A DNA stretch of 64,000 nucleotides from Vibrio sp. HB236076 (GTDB lineage Bacteria; Pseudomonadota; Gammaproteobacteria; Enterobacterales; Vibrionaceae). The notes under the pieces were generated by a model. The model made no database searches and was not told where the DNA came from. It worked only from the letters and a program-made list of their open reading frames with translations. The stretch's first letter is position 1. Each line of letters starts with the position of its first letter. The translations under genes and the position numbers were made by a program. This document shows, in pieces, positions 26,935-34,610 of the stretch. The stretch covers positions 310,001 through 374,000 of the forward strand of contig NZ_CP162601.1 in NCBI RefSeq assembly GCF_040957575.1. Reading direction: 5' to 3'.

Positions 26935-27771
26935 ATGGGACGATCAAAAAAGAACCCTATCGTAATCTTGCGCGGTCACAAGACCTCAGTATTCCCAAGC
27001 GATATCGAAGCGCGACCTTACTACCAGCGTGTTAAAGGTGTTCCAGCAATCTTTTACAAATGCGGCACTATTGAGAAAGGCATGCGCGACCTGATTGCCT
27101 TTCAAAAGTGGGAAGCAATTGCACCGGAGTTTAAACAGCGGAATGTATCGAGAAAAGAAGCCGAGGCAATCATTCAGGCTATGCTGGCTGATGAAGATAA
27201 GTTTGTCGCTGAGCAGCTTGCTGAAGTCCAGCGAGAACGTGCGGAGAAGCTTGCTGAGGAAGCGCGAATTAAGTCTCAGCCGACGATAGAAGAGCGTTCT
27301 ATTGCTGCATCTAAGAAAGCAACTGAACAAGCATGGAATCGACTTCAGGATGAACTAGAGCACGATAAAAAACACGTTACTTTAAAGTGTGTTCTTGGAA
27401 CTGGTGGTCAAGCATCGCGAGTAGAGAAGGTATCAGGAGGTATTAGCATTGTTGAGCATGAGAAAGGTGCGAAAGTGTCATTAAAACGGATGTCTTTGGG
27501 GTATGCAGCGCTAAAACAAGCTGATAAGGCACTTAGTTGTGATGCTGAAACCGTAAAAATTTTGGGATTGGATGTCACAGTGGTTAACACTCTGACGTTA
27601 TGGGCACCGAAGTGGAAGCAACAGAACTGGGTGAAACCTAACGGACAGCCGAGACCGAACGCAGAACTCGTACGCGACATGCTGGCGTTATATGAGCAGA
27701 TTAAATCTAAGGTCTGCTTCGGCGAGGGTATAGCTCAAAAAGCACCTGTAGACGATGATGCGCCGTTTTAA
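26935..27771 (+). CDS. Polymerase-adjacent protein with degenerate RNase-H-like domain
   Basis: A 278-residue protein starting after AAGGAG. Residues 1-80 form an unknown basic domain and 85-135 are a charged coiled coil. Residues 147-256 align by eye with RNase HI: a GGISIVEHEKG strand pair, MSLGYAALKQADKAL for the first helix, LGLDVTVVNTLTLW with the equivalent of the second Asp (D213), then KWKQQNWVKPNGQPRPNAELV, very like the RNase HI handle and following helix. The first Asp is not evident, the helix Glu is Ser, and the chain ends before the last catalytic Asp, so it should bind hybrids or duplexes rather than cut. This is my inference from motif similarity. A poly-Asp tail (DDDAPF) ends it. 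Confidence 0.55.
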   Translation: MGRSKKNPIVILRGHKTSVFPSDIEARPYYQRVKGVPAIFYKCGTIEKGMRDLIAFQKWEAIAPEFKQRNVSRKEAEAIIQAMLADEDKFVAEQLAEVQRERAEKLAEEARIKSQPTIEERSIAASKKATEQAWNRLQDELEHDKKHVTLKCVLGTGGQASRVEKVSGGISIVEHEKGAKVSLKRMSLGYAALKQADKALSCDAETVKILGLDVTVVNTLTLWAPKWKQQNWVKPNGQPRPNAELVRDMLALYEQIKSKVCFGEGIAQKAPVDDDAPF

Positions 27772-27795
27772 GGTCTATTTAGAGTAGTGACCATG

Positions 27796-27828
27796 CAGAG
27801 GTCGTCTGGCTTGTCCAGGCGGCCTCTG
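27796..27828 (+). terminator. Terminator-like hairpin
   Basis: A 9-bp stem (one wobble) with CAGAGG/CCTCTG ends and a T-containing tail, between the RNase-H-like and NUMOD-like genes. Confidence 0.5.
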
Positions 27829-27867
27829 TGTGGTTTTATGCTTAGCAAATTGAAAAGTGATAACTAT

Positions 27868-28488
27868 ATGAAAAATATCTATGAAATTGAGGGAGTTGAG
27901 TTCCCTTCCCGAACAGCTGCTGCGCGTCACTATGGTTTGAATCCTAAACTGGTGAATGAGCGTATTACCAAGTTCGGGTGGACACTAGAGCAAGCTCTTG
28001 AGCTAGAAGCGCGCCCTAAAGGTGACTACCGCAAGAAAGTTGTTATAGACGGCACTGAGTACTCAAGTATGCGCCAAGCGGCTAGAGAGCTAGGTGTCGC
28101 GCAAAGTACGCTGATGAACCGCATAAAGGCTGGCATATCCGTAGAGGAAGCGTTTTCGGCTTCCCATGCCAACCGAGAGAAGCTAAAAGGTCAGTCCAAA
28201 CCTATGTTCTACGGTAACAAACTTTACCCGTCTGCGCGCCATTTGTTGCTTGCTCATCCCGCGCTGGTTGCTGGTGGTGATTTGGGTAAGGCCGTTACCT
28301 CGTTGAATGACAAGGCTCGTCGAGCTAAGAATCAGGGTAAGGTTCGTAACCTATCACTGGATCAAGTTGCTGCTGAGTATGACTTGGCGAAAATTGGGTT
28401 TGCTGATGAGTTTGATGGTTTTGTTGAACGGTTAGTGGAACAAGTTGGTGAAGCGGTTTTGACCGAGCTGTTCTATGAGCTGAAGTAG
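27868..28488 (+). CDS. NUMOD-like repeat DNA-binding protein
   Basis: A 206-residue protein built of repeated small helix-turn-helix units. Residues 6-46 (IEGVEFPSRTAAARHYGLN...) and 58-97 (IDGTEYSSMRQAARELGVAQ...) share the pattern G-x-E-[FY]-x-S-x-x-x-A-A-R, ending in a helix that reads like NUMOD modules of homing endonucleases. A third, looser copy begins near YGNKLYPSARH. No nuclease domain is attached, so a sequence-specific DNA binder is likely, perhaps for origin or att recognition (inference). ATG at 27868 is chosen over earlier in-frame starts that overlap the hairpin. Confidence 0.7.
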   Translation: MKNIYEIEGVEFPSRTAAARHYGLNPKLVNERITKFGWTLEQALELEARPKGDYRKKVVIDGTEYSSMRQAARELGVAQSTLMNRIKAGISVEEAFSASHANREKLKGQSKPMFYGNKLYPSARHLLLAHPALVAGGDLGKAVTSLNDKARRAKNQGKVRNLSLDQVAAEYDLAKIGFADEFDGFVERLVEQVGEAVLTELFYELK

Positions 28489-28644
28489 TCGATAGCATCT
28501 ACACTTTAGAGGATGTTCCACATACTACTAAGTACATTATCCTGTTAATGAACTTTAAAACTTCCTTTAATTAAGGGAGTAAAGAAAATAATACATTTAA
28601 AACATGCATTTACTCTTATGGTTTTTCGGTTGCATATGAGAGAA
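28489..28644 (+). promoter_or_regulatory. Promoter region of the restriction-modification pair
   Basis: A markedly A+T-rich 156-bp spacer with a CTTCCTTTAATTAAGGGAG-like palindrome near 28560. It separates replication genes from the R-M genes and probably carries their promoter. Confidence 0.4.
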
Positions 28645-28668
28645 TAGCACCAACATTAGGAGGTGCTA
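28645..28668 (+). promoter_or_regulatory. Hairpin covering the ribosome site of the HNH gene
   Basis: TAGCACC (28645-28651) can pair with GGTGCTA (28662-28668). The 3' arm covers half of the AGGAGG ribosome site and the A of the start codon. This could hold down translation of a toxic nuclease. Confidence 0.45.
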
Positions 28669-29786
28669 TGCTGGCGCAAAATTTTAGAAATTTAATGGAG
28701 TTGGTTGAACGAGAAACTGTTAGTGACTCTTTTGGTGGACCTCAGCTTCAAGGAAAAGCTCCATCATATAGAGTATCTGTTTTGACCAAATGGCTCATAG
28801 AAAATTATCCAACAGAATCATGCTCAACATCAACCTTGTTAACCAATTTAAGCCAGCGGACGAATGATGCTGAGTTTAGTTACATTGTTGAATCGTGCAT
28901 CCGATTTGCTTTTTTGATTGAGCTTACTAATTTAGGAATTACCTCAACCAAGATGAAGACCCGTTGGCTTGAAGGATCGATAATCAAAACAATGCCAGGT
29001 AGTTACCAAAACTATCGGGGACCATTCAGTCCGGGCAATGATGAAAGAGCTTCGTCATTTGATGATTGTTTGGCAGTTTTCAATAGGTCATTAGAATTAG
29101 TTATTAATTCCCGTCCACACTTAGAAGTGTTCAAAAACTTAAGATATCCAGGATGCCGGGCAGTGCCATATGAAGGAGTATTAACATACTCAAACGTCCT
29201 GCTAAATCCTGTTCATGTACACCAAAATATATGTTTGACAAATCTGAATGATATTTGCTGGTTGATTCAAGCCAGACCGATCATTCGTGCGGCTTTGACT
29301 AGTAAGAATAGAAATAAAATTAATACGAAATGCTATAAGACAGACCGCTCACAGACGGGGGAGGTTCAAACAAACCGTGCAAAACGCTGGGAGTGTATCG
29401 CAATGGATTTCCAACATGCAACAATCGAAGAATGTTGGTCGGTTGAAAGAAAGTTGTTGAGCGATCTAGCCCACTTTACAAATTTCTCTCAAGAAACCAA
29501 GCTACGACTCATTAACGAAGGGTTGTTTGGAGCTCAGCATATAACTAAGTGCCCAATTACACTGGAACCTCTGGACTTCATCCAGTTCCAACAGGATGCT
29601 GAGCATGGCGAATCCTGCTTCCAAGTCGGACATATGAACCCGCTCAAAGCTGGAGGACGTCATGTTGGTCCAAACATCGCGTGGATTTCTGCCGATGGAA
29701 ACCGGATCCAAGGAGACTTAGATTTGGATGCAACACGAGCATTGATTCGTGGTATTGCTGAGAGAATGAACGAACTAACTCTTTAA
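28668..29786 (+). CDS. HNH-type restriction endonuclease (probable)
   Basis: A 372-residue protein. The first 290 residues are of unknown fold. The last 75 contain CPITLEPLDF, then VGHMNPLKAGGRHVGPNIAWIS, then GNRIQGDLDLDATR. This layout (paired cysteine region, His-Met-Asn-Pro-Leu, Gly-Gly-x-His, Asn-Ile-Ala-Trp) is that of HNH-like nucleases paired with N6-adenine methyltransferases. It ends 79 bases before such a methyltransferase. The DNA is more A+T-rich than the polymerase region, so the pair may be a later acquisition. Cutting specificity cannot be read. Confidence 0.72.
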   Translation: MLAQNFRNLMELVERETVSDSFGGPQLQGKAPSYRVSVLTKWLIENYPTESCSTSTLLTNLSQRTNDAEFSYIVESCIRFAFLIELTNLGITSTKMKTRWLEGSIIKTMPGSYQNYRGPFSPGNDERASSFDDCLAVFNRSLELVINSRPHLEVFKNLRYPGCRAVPYEGVLTYSNVLLNPVHVHQNICLTNLNDICWLIQARPIIRAALTSKNRNKINTKCYKTDRSQTGEVQTNRAKRWECIAMDFQHATIEECWSVERKLLSDLAHFTNFSQETKLRLINEGLFGAQHITKCPITLEPLDFIQFQQDAEHGESCFQVGHMNPLKAGGRHVGPNIAWISADGNRIQGDLDLDATRALIRGIAERMNELTL

Positions 29787-29825
29787 TAGTTTATTGAACT
29801 TTTAAAAAAGCAGGTTCTGTTTTAA

Positions 29826-29862
29826 AGTAATCCCAGATTCATGAACTGAAATTGGGATTACT
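29826..29862. promoter_or_regulatory. 10-bp perfect inverted repeat before the methyltransferase
   Basis: AGTAATCCCA at 29826-29835 is the exact complement of 29853-29862, with a 17-base spacer. The right arm ends three bases before the TTG start and no Shine-Dalgarno is visible. It could be an operator for autoregulation or an RNA hairpin limiting translation. Confidence 0.5.
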
Positions 29863-29865
29863 ACT

Positions 29866-31788
29866 TTGACTAAGAAAAAGCCTCTAAACTCTGCATTTTT
29901 AGAGATTCGAAACTATTTGGCCGGTAAGGCGATTGGTATCACTCGTGATAAATCACTTATGCATGAGGTTGTTAAGTGTTTGTTTTGTTATGTGAATTTC
30001 GATGACCTTGCAAATCGAAATTATGTTGATGGAGAAACACTTGCTGTAAATTACAGGAATGCTTTTGAGAAAATCAAAAAAGATTTACCTAGCGTATTTG
30101 ATAGCTCTGAAGAAATATTACTAGATCCTGACTCAATCCTTTACATTCATGAAATATTCACATTTGTAGACTTAAGCGATCCCCATAATGATCCTCTGAG
30201 TGAACTTTATCAAGCTTTTGTTGGTTCTGAAGTACGAGGTAACGAAGGTCAGTTTTTCACTCCAACTGAAGCGGTAAAATGGCTTGTAGCAGCTGTTGCG
30301 CCAAAGAAAGGCGATCTTATTATTGACCCTGCTTGTGGTGCTGGTAGCTTCCTTAGCTTTTCCTCTCGCTACTTAAGAGCAAATGGCGTTTCTGCGGAAG
30401 ATGTTCAGAAATCTATCTTTGGTATTGAGAAAGACGAATATTTATCTAAGCTTGCAAATGCTCACATCGCACTTAGCACTATGACAGAAAATAACATTGT
30501 GTGCGGTGACTCAATCGAAAAGAAAATCAAAGATAACGGTCCCATTCCGTTTGAACTTGAAAATACATTTGATGTAGTTCTGGCAAACCCACCTTTTGGT
30601 GCAAAGATCAAAATTGGTACTGAAGCAACTAAGCGAAAGTTCGAACTTGCTCATCGTTGGTTAAAGAACAAAGAAGATGGCACTTACAGCATTACAGATA
30701 AGCTTATTTCTAACCCCTCTCCTCAAATCTTGTTTATGGAGTTATGTATTCGCTTACTGAAAGTTGGTGGTCGAATGGGTATTGTTGTACCAGAAAGTAT
30801 GTTGACTAGTGGTTCAAGCAGTTATGTTGTTCAGTACTTACTCAAACATATGGCTCTAGATGCTGTTATTGGTATGCCTGAGAATTTATTTAAGACCTCT
30901 GGTAAAGGTGGTACTCATACTAAAACATGTTTGATATTGGCTACCAAAAAAGATCATGAGAAAGCTCCATTAAATAATGAAATTTTTATGGCAGAGGCTA
31001 AGTGGTGTGGTCACGACAGCCGAGGAAATCTAATTCCTCATAATGATATCCCAGTAATCCTTGATAATTACTTGAACGATAAGATTTCAGAGGGACAAAG
31101 TTACTTGGGCTACAAGATCAAGCAAAGTGATTTAAAAAACTTTGTGCTTGCCCCTAGATACTACAACCCTGAAGCAGTAATGGAGTTAAACTCTCTGAAT
31201 AACTCTCATGATTTAGTTTCATTGCAGGAGTTACATGATAAGGGGATTATAGAAATTTCAACGGGTGATGAAGTTGGTAAACTAGCATATGGAACTGGTA
31301 ACATTCCGTTTGTTCGTACTTCTGATATCTCTAACTGGGAAGTTAAGCTTGATCCTAAACATGGTGTGTCTGAAGAAATCTTCCAAAAGTATGCGAAACG
31401 TCAGGATGTTCAGGAAGGGGATATTCTGATGGTTAAGGATGGTACTTACCTTATTGGTACGTGTGCCTTTGTTTCAAAATACGATACAAAAATCCTATAC
31501 CAAAGTCACTTGTATAAAATTCGAGTGAAAGATAAGTCAGTAATTTCGCCTTACCTACTGTTAGCTGCATTGTCTTCAAAACCTGTAATCACTCAAATTC
31601 AGTCGAAGCGCTTTACGCAAGATATTATTGATTCTTTGGGTAAACGAATTTATGAATTGGTGTTACCTTTACCAAAATCAGAAGCTAAACGCCTTGAAGT
31701 TGCAGGTATGGTTGAAAAATCTATCAACGAGAGAATAGAGTCAAGGGAATTAGCTCGACAATCTCGACTGGTAATTCTAGAGTCCTAA
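29866..31788 (+). CDS. N6-adenine methyltransferase fused to a specificity (TRD) domain
   Basis: A 640-residue HsdM-like protein. An N-terminal helical region is followed by QFFTPTEAVKWLV, motif I DPACGAGSF near residue 154 and motif IV NPPF near 241, all typical of type I/IIG gamma-type N6-adenine methylases. From about residue 440 a single target-recognition domain of HsdS type follows: GNIPFVRTSDISNW, EGDILMVKDGTY, then a coiled coil with ERIESRELARQSRL. One half-TRD usually dimerises to read a palindromic site. The upstream HNH gene is the likely cutting partner. The start is TTG with no clear ribosome site; no earlier in-frame ATG fits. Confidence 0.85.
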   Translation: MTKKKPLNSAFLEIRNYLAGKAIGITRDKSLMHEVVKCLFCYVNFDDLANRNYVDGETLAVNYRNAFEKIKKDLPSVFDSSEEILLDPDSILYIHEIFTFVDLSDPHNDPLSELYQAFVGSEVRGNEGQFFTPTEAVKWLVAAVAPKKGDLIIDPACGAGSFLSFSSRYLRANGVSAEDVQKSIFGIEKDEYLSKLANAHIALSTMTENNIVCGDSIEKKIKDNGPIPFELENTFDVVLANPPFGAKIKIGTEATKRKFELAHRWLKNKEDGTYSITDKLISNPSPQILFMELCIRLLKVGGRMGIVVPESMLTSGSSSYVVQYLLKHMALDAVIGMPENLFKTSGKGGTHTKTCLILATKKDHEKAPLNNEIFMAEAKWCGHDSRGNLIPHNDIPVILDNYLNDKISEGQSYLGYKIKQSDLKNFVLAPRYYNPEAVMELNSLNNSHDLVSLQELHDKGIIEISTGDEVGKLAYGTGNIPFVRTSDISNWEVKLDPKHGVSEEIFQKYAKRQDVQEGDILMVKDGTYLIGTCAFVSKYDTKILYQSHLYKIRVKDKSVISPYLLLAALSSKPVITQIQSKRFTQDIIDSLGKRIYELVLPLPKSEAKRLEVAGMVEKSINERIESRELARQSRLVILES

Positions 31789-31796
31789 AATAGCAT

Positions 31797-31820
31797 GCCT
31801 CCTACATCAAGTGGGAGGTG
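31797..31820 (+). terminator. Hairpin after the methyltransferase
   Basis: Short CCTCC/GGAGG stem within a GCCTCC...GGAGGT region, just after the stop codon. Weak T-run. Confidence 0.45.
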
Positions 31821-31939
31821 TCAACGTTTCAAATCTGTGCTCAATGTGTGCTAAATAGATCCAATGAAATCCTATTTTATGGTCCTTGATATCCAACAAA
31901 ATCCTCTTAAATGCAAGTAACTACAAGAGCTTGAGAGGA
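31821..31939. other. Right-end flank of the element
   Basis: A 119-bp A+T-rich stretch with no gene between the R-M hairpin and attR. Recombinase arm sites may lie here, but none can be assigned. Confidence 0.4.
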
Positions 31940-32036
31940 ATTCAAAATCCGTTGCCTTCGGGCGTGGCGGTTCAAGTCCGCCCACCGGTACCATACATAG
32001 AAAGGTCGCTTTTATAGCGGCCTTTCGTCGTTTTAG
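31940..32036 (+). repeat. attR: second copy of the tRNA 3' half and terminator
   Basis: Identical to the tRNA gene from the anticodon loop through CCATA, then differing by a couple of bases before the shared terminator hairpin and TCGTTTTAGGC. It marks the right boundary of the element. It lacks the tRNA 5' half, so it is not a functional gene. Confidence 0.92.
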
Positions 32037-32037
32037 G

Positions 32038-32381
32038 CGTTGTAAATTTTATGATAAAGGCCGCGTTGCCTTCGGTGTGGCGGCAGGAATGCCTGTCCAA
32101 TCAGTCCGCCCACCGGTACCATACAAAGAAAGGTCGCTTTTATAGCGGCCTTTCGTCGTTTTAGATGTTGTAAATTTTATGATCAAGGGCCGCGTTGCCT
32201 TCGGTGTGGCGGCAGGGATGCCTGTCCAATCAGTCCGCCCACCGGTACCATACAAAGAAAGGTCGCTTTTATAGCGGCCTTTCGTCGTTTTAGGTGTTGT
32301 AAATTTTATGATAAAGGGCCGTGTTGCCTTCGGTGTGGCGGCAGGGATGCCTGTCCAATCAGTCCGCCCACCGGTACCATA
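32038..32381 (+). repeat. Three further tandem decayed tRNA tails
   Basis: After attR come three more units with 129-bp spacing (GTTGCC at 32065, 32194 and 32323). Each has GTTGTAAATTTTATGAT, a tRNA variable-arm-like GTTGCCTTCGG, then GGCGG...GTCCGCCCACCGGTACCA. The first two also carry the terminator hairpin. In all three the T-loop TTCAA is replaced by a 20-base segment containing CAGG-AATG-CCTG. The last unit ends right after ACCATATT, like the original tRNA flank. Confidence 0.9.
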
Positions 32382-32400
32382 TTTAAACGATAAAGCCTCG

Positions 32401-33018
32401 ATGTAATTCGATGCTGAAAATGTAGGCCTGAAGGCGCTAGAAAAAATTAACGCTTCGGTCGTTGATAAAGTCTTCGTTTTTTCTAAGTCAGATTCCGTCA
32501 AGCTTGTTTGTGAAAAGTCGTTGTACCTATTCTTATCAGACTATCCGACGGGTCATAATCAAGCCGATTTTTATATTATTGCTTACCTTTCTAGGGTGTT
32601 GCTTGCCTTAGATAAAAAGCAGTTGGGATCGGTTCATTTTGAGCTCTACAGTAACGATGAAAGCTTGATTTCAGCCTTTGAGTTTCAGTGCAAGCAATTA
32701 GGCGGGCTTTGTCAAAGCATCAGAACTAGAGAGAATACGGAGGTTCCAATGGTTAAGCCACAACAGCCCCCAAAAAAATCTCCTGAAGGCAAGCTTCTTC
32801 ATGCTTTGAACTCTCCTCGCGCTTTAGATCCTAGCTTTCAAAATCAGCTAGGGCTGTCAAAGTCAGATTTTACCAAGGCAATCAATTCACTTGCCAAGAA
32901 TAATCAAATCAAGCGCAGCCCTGAATCAAAGAAAAAATGGGTGAGGTGTAAGGGGCACTTCACTGAGCAAAGGTTAAAATGTAATACATCAGAAATCGTG
33001 CCCAATCAGATGACCTGA
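32401..33018 (+). pseudogene. NYN/PIN-like protein gene with stop at codon 2
   Basis: The frame reads ATG-TAA-TTC-GAT-GCT-GAA-AAT: M-stop-FDAENVGLKALEKI, then continues without a break to a stop ending at 33018. FDAEN(V) is the start of a NYN/PIN-type RNase domain, and HNQADFYIIAYL supplies another acidic site. The C-terminal part looks like a small winged-helix domain (KSPEGKLLHALNSP...). If TAA were TTA, the gene would begin MLFDAENVG as in intact relatives. A shorter product from TTG at 32521 would lack the first catalytic Asp. The gene directly abuts the last tRNA tail. Confidence 0.65.
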
Positions 33019-33032
33019 ACAAAAACGCGCGG

Positions 33033-33290
33033 TTAGTTAATGCGATCAGTGGCTTGGCCATTTAACAGCGAGAGCAACTTTTCGCGCCGCAGATTCAAAA
33101 TCTCATCAATTAATTGCTGCTTGGTCTGTAAACCGAAATGCAGGGTGTACTTATTGATCTTCTCTACGTCTTCGTGTTGTAAGCGATAGACCTCGTTTTT
33201 AAGATGCGCTTTAGCCTCACTTTTGATCATACCGTGATGCTGTAAAAGTGTGATGATTTTGAGATCTAATGGGTGCTTGGCCTTTAACAT
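33033..33290 (-). CDS. Small charged helical protein, 85 aa
   Basis: A short, mostly helical, charged protein (KSEAKAHLKNEVYRLQHEDVEKINKY) on the strand opposite the broken gene. Start ATG at 33290 has only a weak ribosome site. The sequence pattern looks conserved, like small Vibrio proteins of unknown role, but I do not recognise a named family. Confidence 0.65.
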   Translation of the reverse strand: MLKAKHPLDLKIITLLQHHGMIKSEAKAHLKNEVYRLQHEDVEKINKYTLHFGLQTKQQLIDEILNLRREKLLSLLNGQATDRIN

Positions 33291-33710
33291 GATTTAGCGA
33301 GTTATTCTTTTTATTTCATCTTTTGGCCGACAATCTAGGGGGTAAAAGTGACAAAATGATGAAATATTCTAAAGCTAGAGCAATGAACCTTGATAAGTGC
33401 GATGAGACTCACTAAAAAGCGAACTGTATTGGGCGATACGTCGTGCACCAGTTAGTGAGTTTTGTGAATAAAACATTTAAAATCAATGCATTAAGTGTTA
33501 TGGAGTAAATAGTACTATCTATTTTTTGCAAACAGTGTATATTACCCCGAGCTCTTAAAATTGGGCTATTTATGAAACATCAAGTAAAAGTCACTTCCTT
33601 AGTTTTCTTTCGAATCATTTCGTAATACGACTCCTGCGGCAACTTATTCTTCATCTTCCATCAAATAGTCAGATTTTTTGAATTCATTGTAATTTAAAAA
33701 AGGTATAGTT
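33291..33710 (+). promoter_or_regulatory. Long 5' leader region of the cold-shock gene
   Basis: A 420-bp stretch with no gene before the CspA-like gene. Cold-shock genes usually have a long structured 5' untranslated region that acts as a thermosensor, which could fill the right part. AAAGG lies just before the start codon. No -10/-35 pair is assigned with confidence. Confidence 0.4.
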
Positions 33711-33923
33711 ATGTCTAACAAAACAACTGGTTCTGTAAAATGGTTCAACGAAACTAAAGGCTTTGGTTTCATCACTCCTGACAACGGTGGCGCTGATCTT
33801 TTCGTTCACTTCCGTTCAATCGTTTCTGACGGTTTCAAAACGCTTTCTGAAGGTCAAAAAGTGTCTTTTGAAGTTGAGCAAGGCCAAAAAGGTCCTCAAG
33901 CAACAAACGTTGTTACTGCTTAA
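33711..33923 (+). CDS. cspA: CspA-family cold-shock protein
   Basis: A 70-residue OB-fold nucleic-acid chaperone. The RNP-type motifs KGFGFITP and DLFVHF are intact, preceded by [11 protein letters not shown]. It melts RNA structures at low temperature. Vibrio genomes have several paralogues, so the exact name (cspA versus cspC/E) is uncertain. Confidence 0.9.
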   Translation: MSNKTTGSVKWFNETKGFGFITPDNGGADLFVHFRSIVSDGFKTLSEGQKVSFEVEQGQKGPQATNVVTA

Positions 33924-34162
33924 TTTTAGCTGAGTTAGTCACTTTCTTCACTGGGTTGAAAGTGCGTACTACTGTTACAAAACGGTAGTTGAAATAAATG
34001 GATACGATATTAAAAGTGTCGATATACCTGTGATGTTATGCACTTGCTGTGTCGTATCTCTATTTATTTTTCTTCTCAATATTGCTCTCCCTCTCGTCAT
34101 TCTCCCTCCGATGAGTGGATCAACACAGGTACGCTCACCTCTTGCCTCACAAGGAAACGATC

Positions 34163-34366
34163 ATGAAAAAAAGAGTTGGCAATAATAAACACAAAGCAAA
34201 AAAGAACTACCAACAAGCGCAGTTCGAAAAAATGGTTGCAGAATATCAAAGTGCCAAAGCGGAATTAGACGAGATGCCTGCCGGTAGCGAAGCGTTTCAA
34301 GCGCATAAAAAGCACTGCGACATGCTGTTCGCAAAGGCTGAACGCTATTTTGATAACACCCAATAA
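34163..34366 (+). CDS. Small basic helical protein, 67 aa
   Basis: AAGGAAAC precedes ATG at 34163. The N-terminus is very Lys/Asn-rich (MKKRVGNNKHKAKKNYQQ), followed by an amphipathic helix. Lys-rich tails of this kind suggest nucleic-acid or ribosome contact. No family recognised. An upstream in-frame start at 34115 lacks a ribosome site. Confidence 0.65.
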   Translation: MKKRVGNNKHKAKKNYQQAQFEKMVAEYQSAKAELDEMPAGSEAFQAHKKHCDMLFAKAERYFDNTQ

Positions 34367-34610
34367 TCTTCGATTAGCTTGACCGCCATTGAAAAGACAG
34401 TGCAATGGCCGGTTGGCTTATGTCCTCGCCCTCATCTTCTCGGGCCTCATTGAACTTTTTCACTTCTCTATTCTCTTCACGTCGATTTGTTAAAACGCAC
34501 ATTCCTTTCACGGCTTGGGATCAGTGACTTCCCTCAGCGGATGAAAACCCTTATGCTAAGCGGCGAATATCACGGATTGTATCTCTATCGGAGAAACACA
34601 AGGAGACAAA

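Larger units (their letters stand above)
13086..32036. mobile_element. Pipolin-like integrated element at tRNA-Leu
   Basis: About 19 kb bounded by near-identical direct repeats of the tRNA-Leu 3' half. Inside are a family-B DNA polymerase with protein-primed-type motifs but no recognisable terminal-protein gene, two tyrosine recombinases, an AlpA/Xis-like protein, a WYL regulator, nuclease-like genes and a restriction-modification pair. Known pipolins combine just these traits: piPolB, tyrosine recombinases, tRNA att sites and R-M genes. The assignment is strong on context; proof that the polymerase is primer-independent needs phylogeny or biochemistry. The remaining cargo is mostly unrecognised small proteins. 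Confidence 0.85.

Noticed and set aside
13086..32036. Casposon
   Set aside because: A family-B polymerase is present but there is no Cas1; integration is by tyrosine recombinases at a tRNA.
13086..32036. Ordinary prophage
   Set aside because: No capsid, terminase, tail or lysis genes are recognisable in the element.
31940..32381. CRISPR-like array
   Set aside because: Units are 114-129 bp with tRNA-derived content and near-identical spacers; no cas genes in the window.
32049..32501. 150-codon frame on the minus strand with repeated peptide YGTGGRTDWTGIPAATPKATRP
   Set aside because: It is only the translation of the tandem tRNA-tail repeats; no ribosome site, and the repeat is explained by tRNA-derived DNA.
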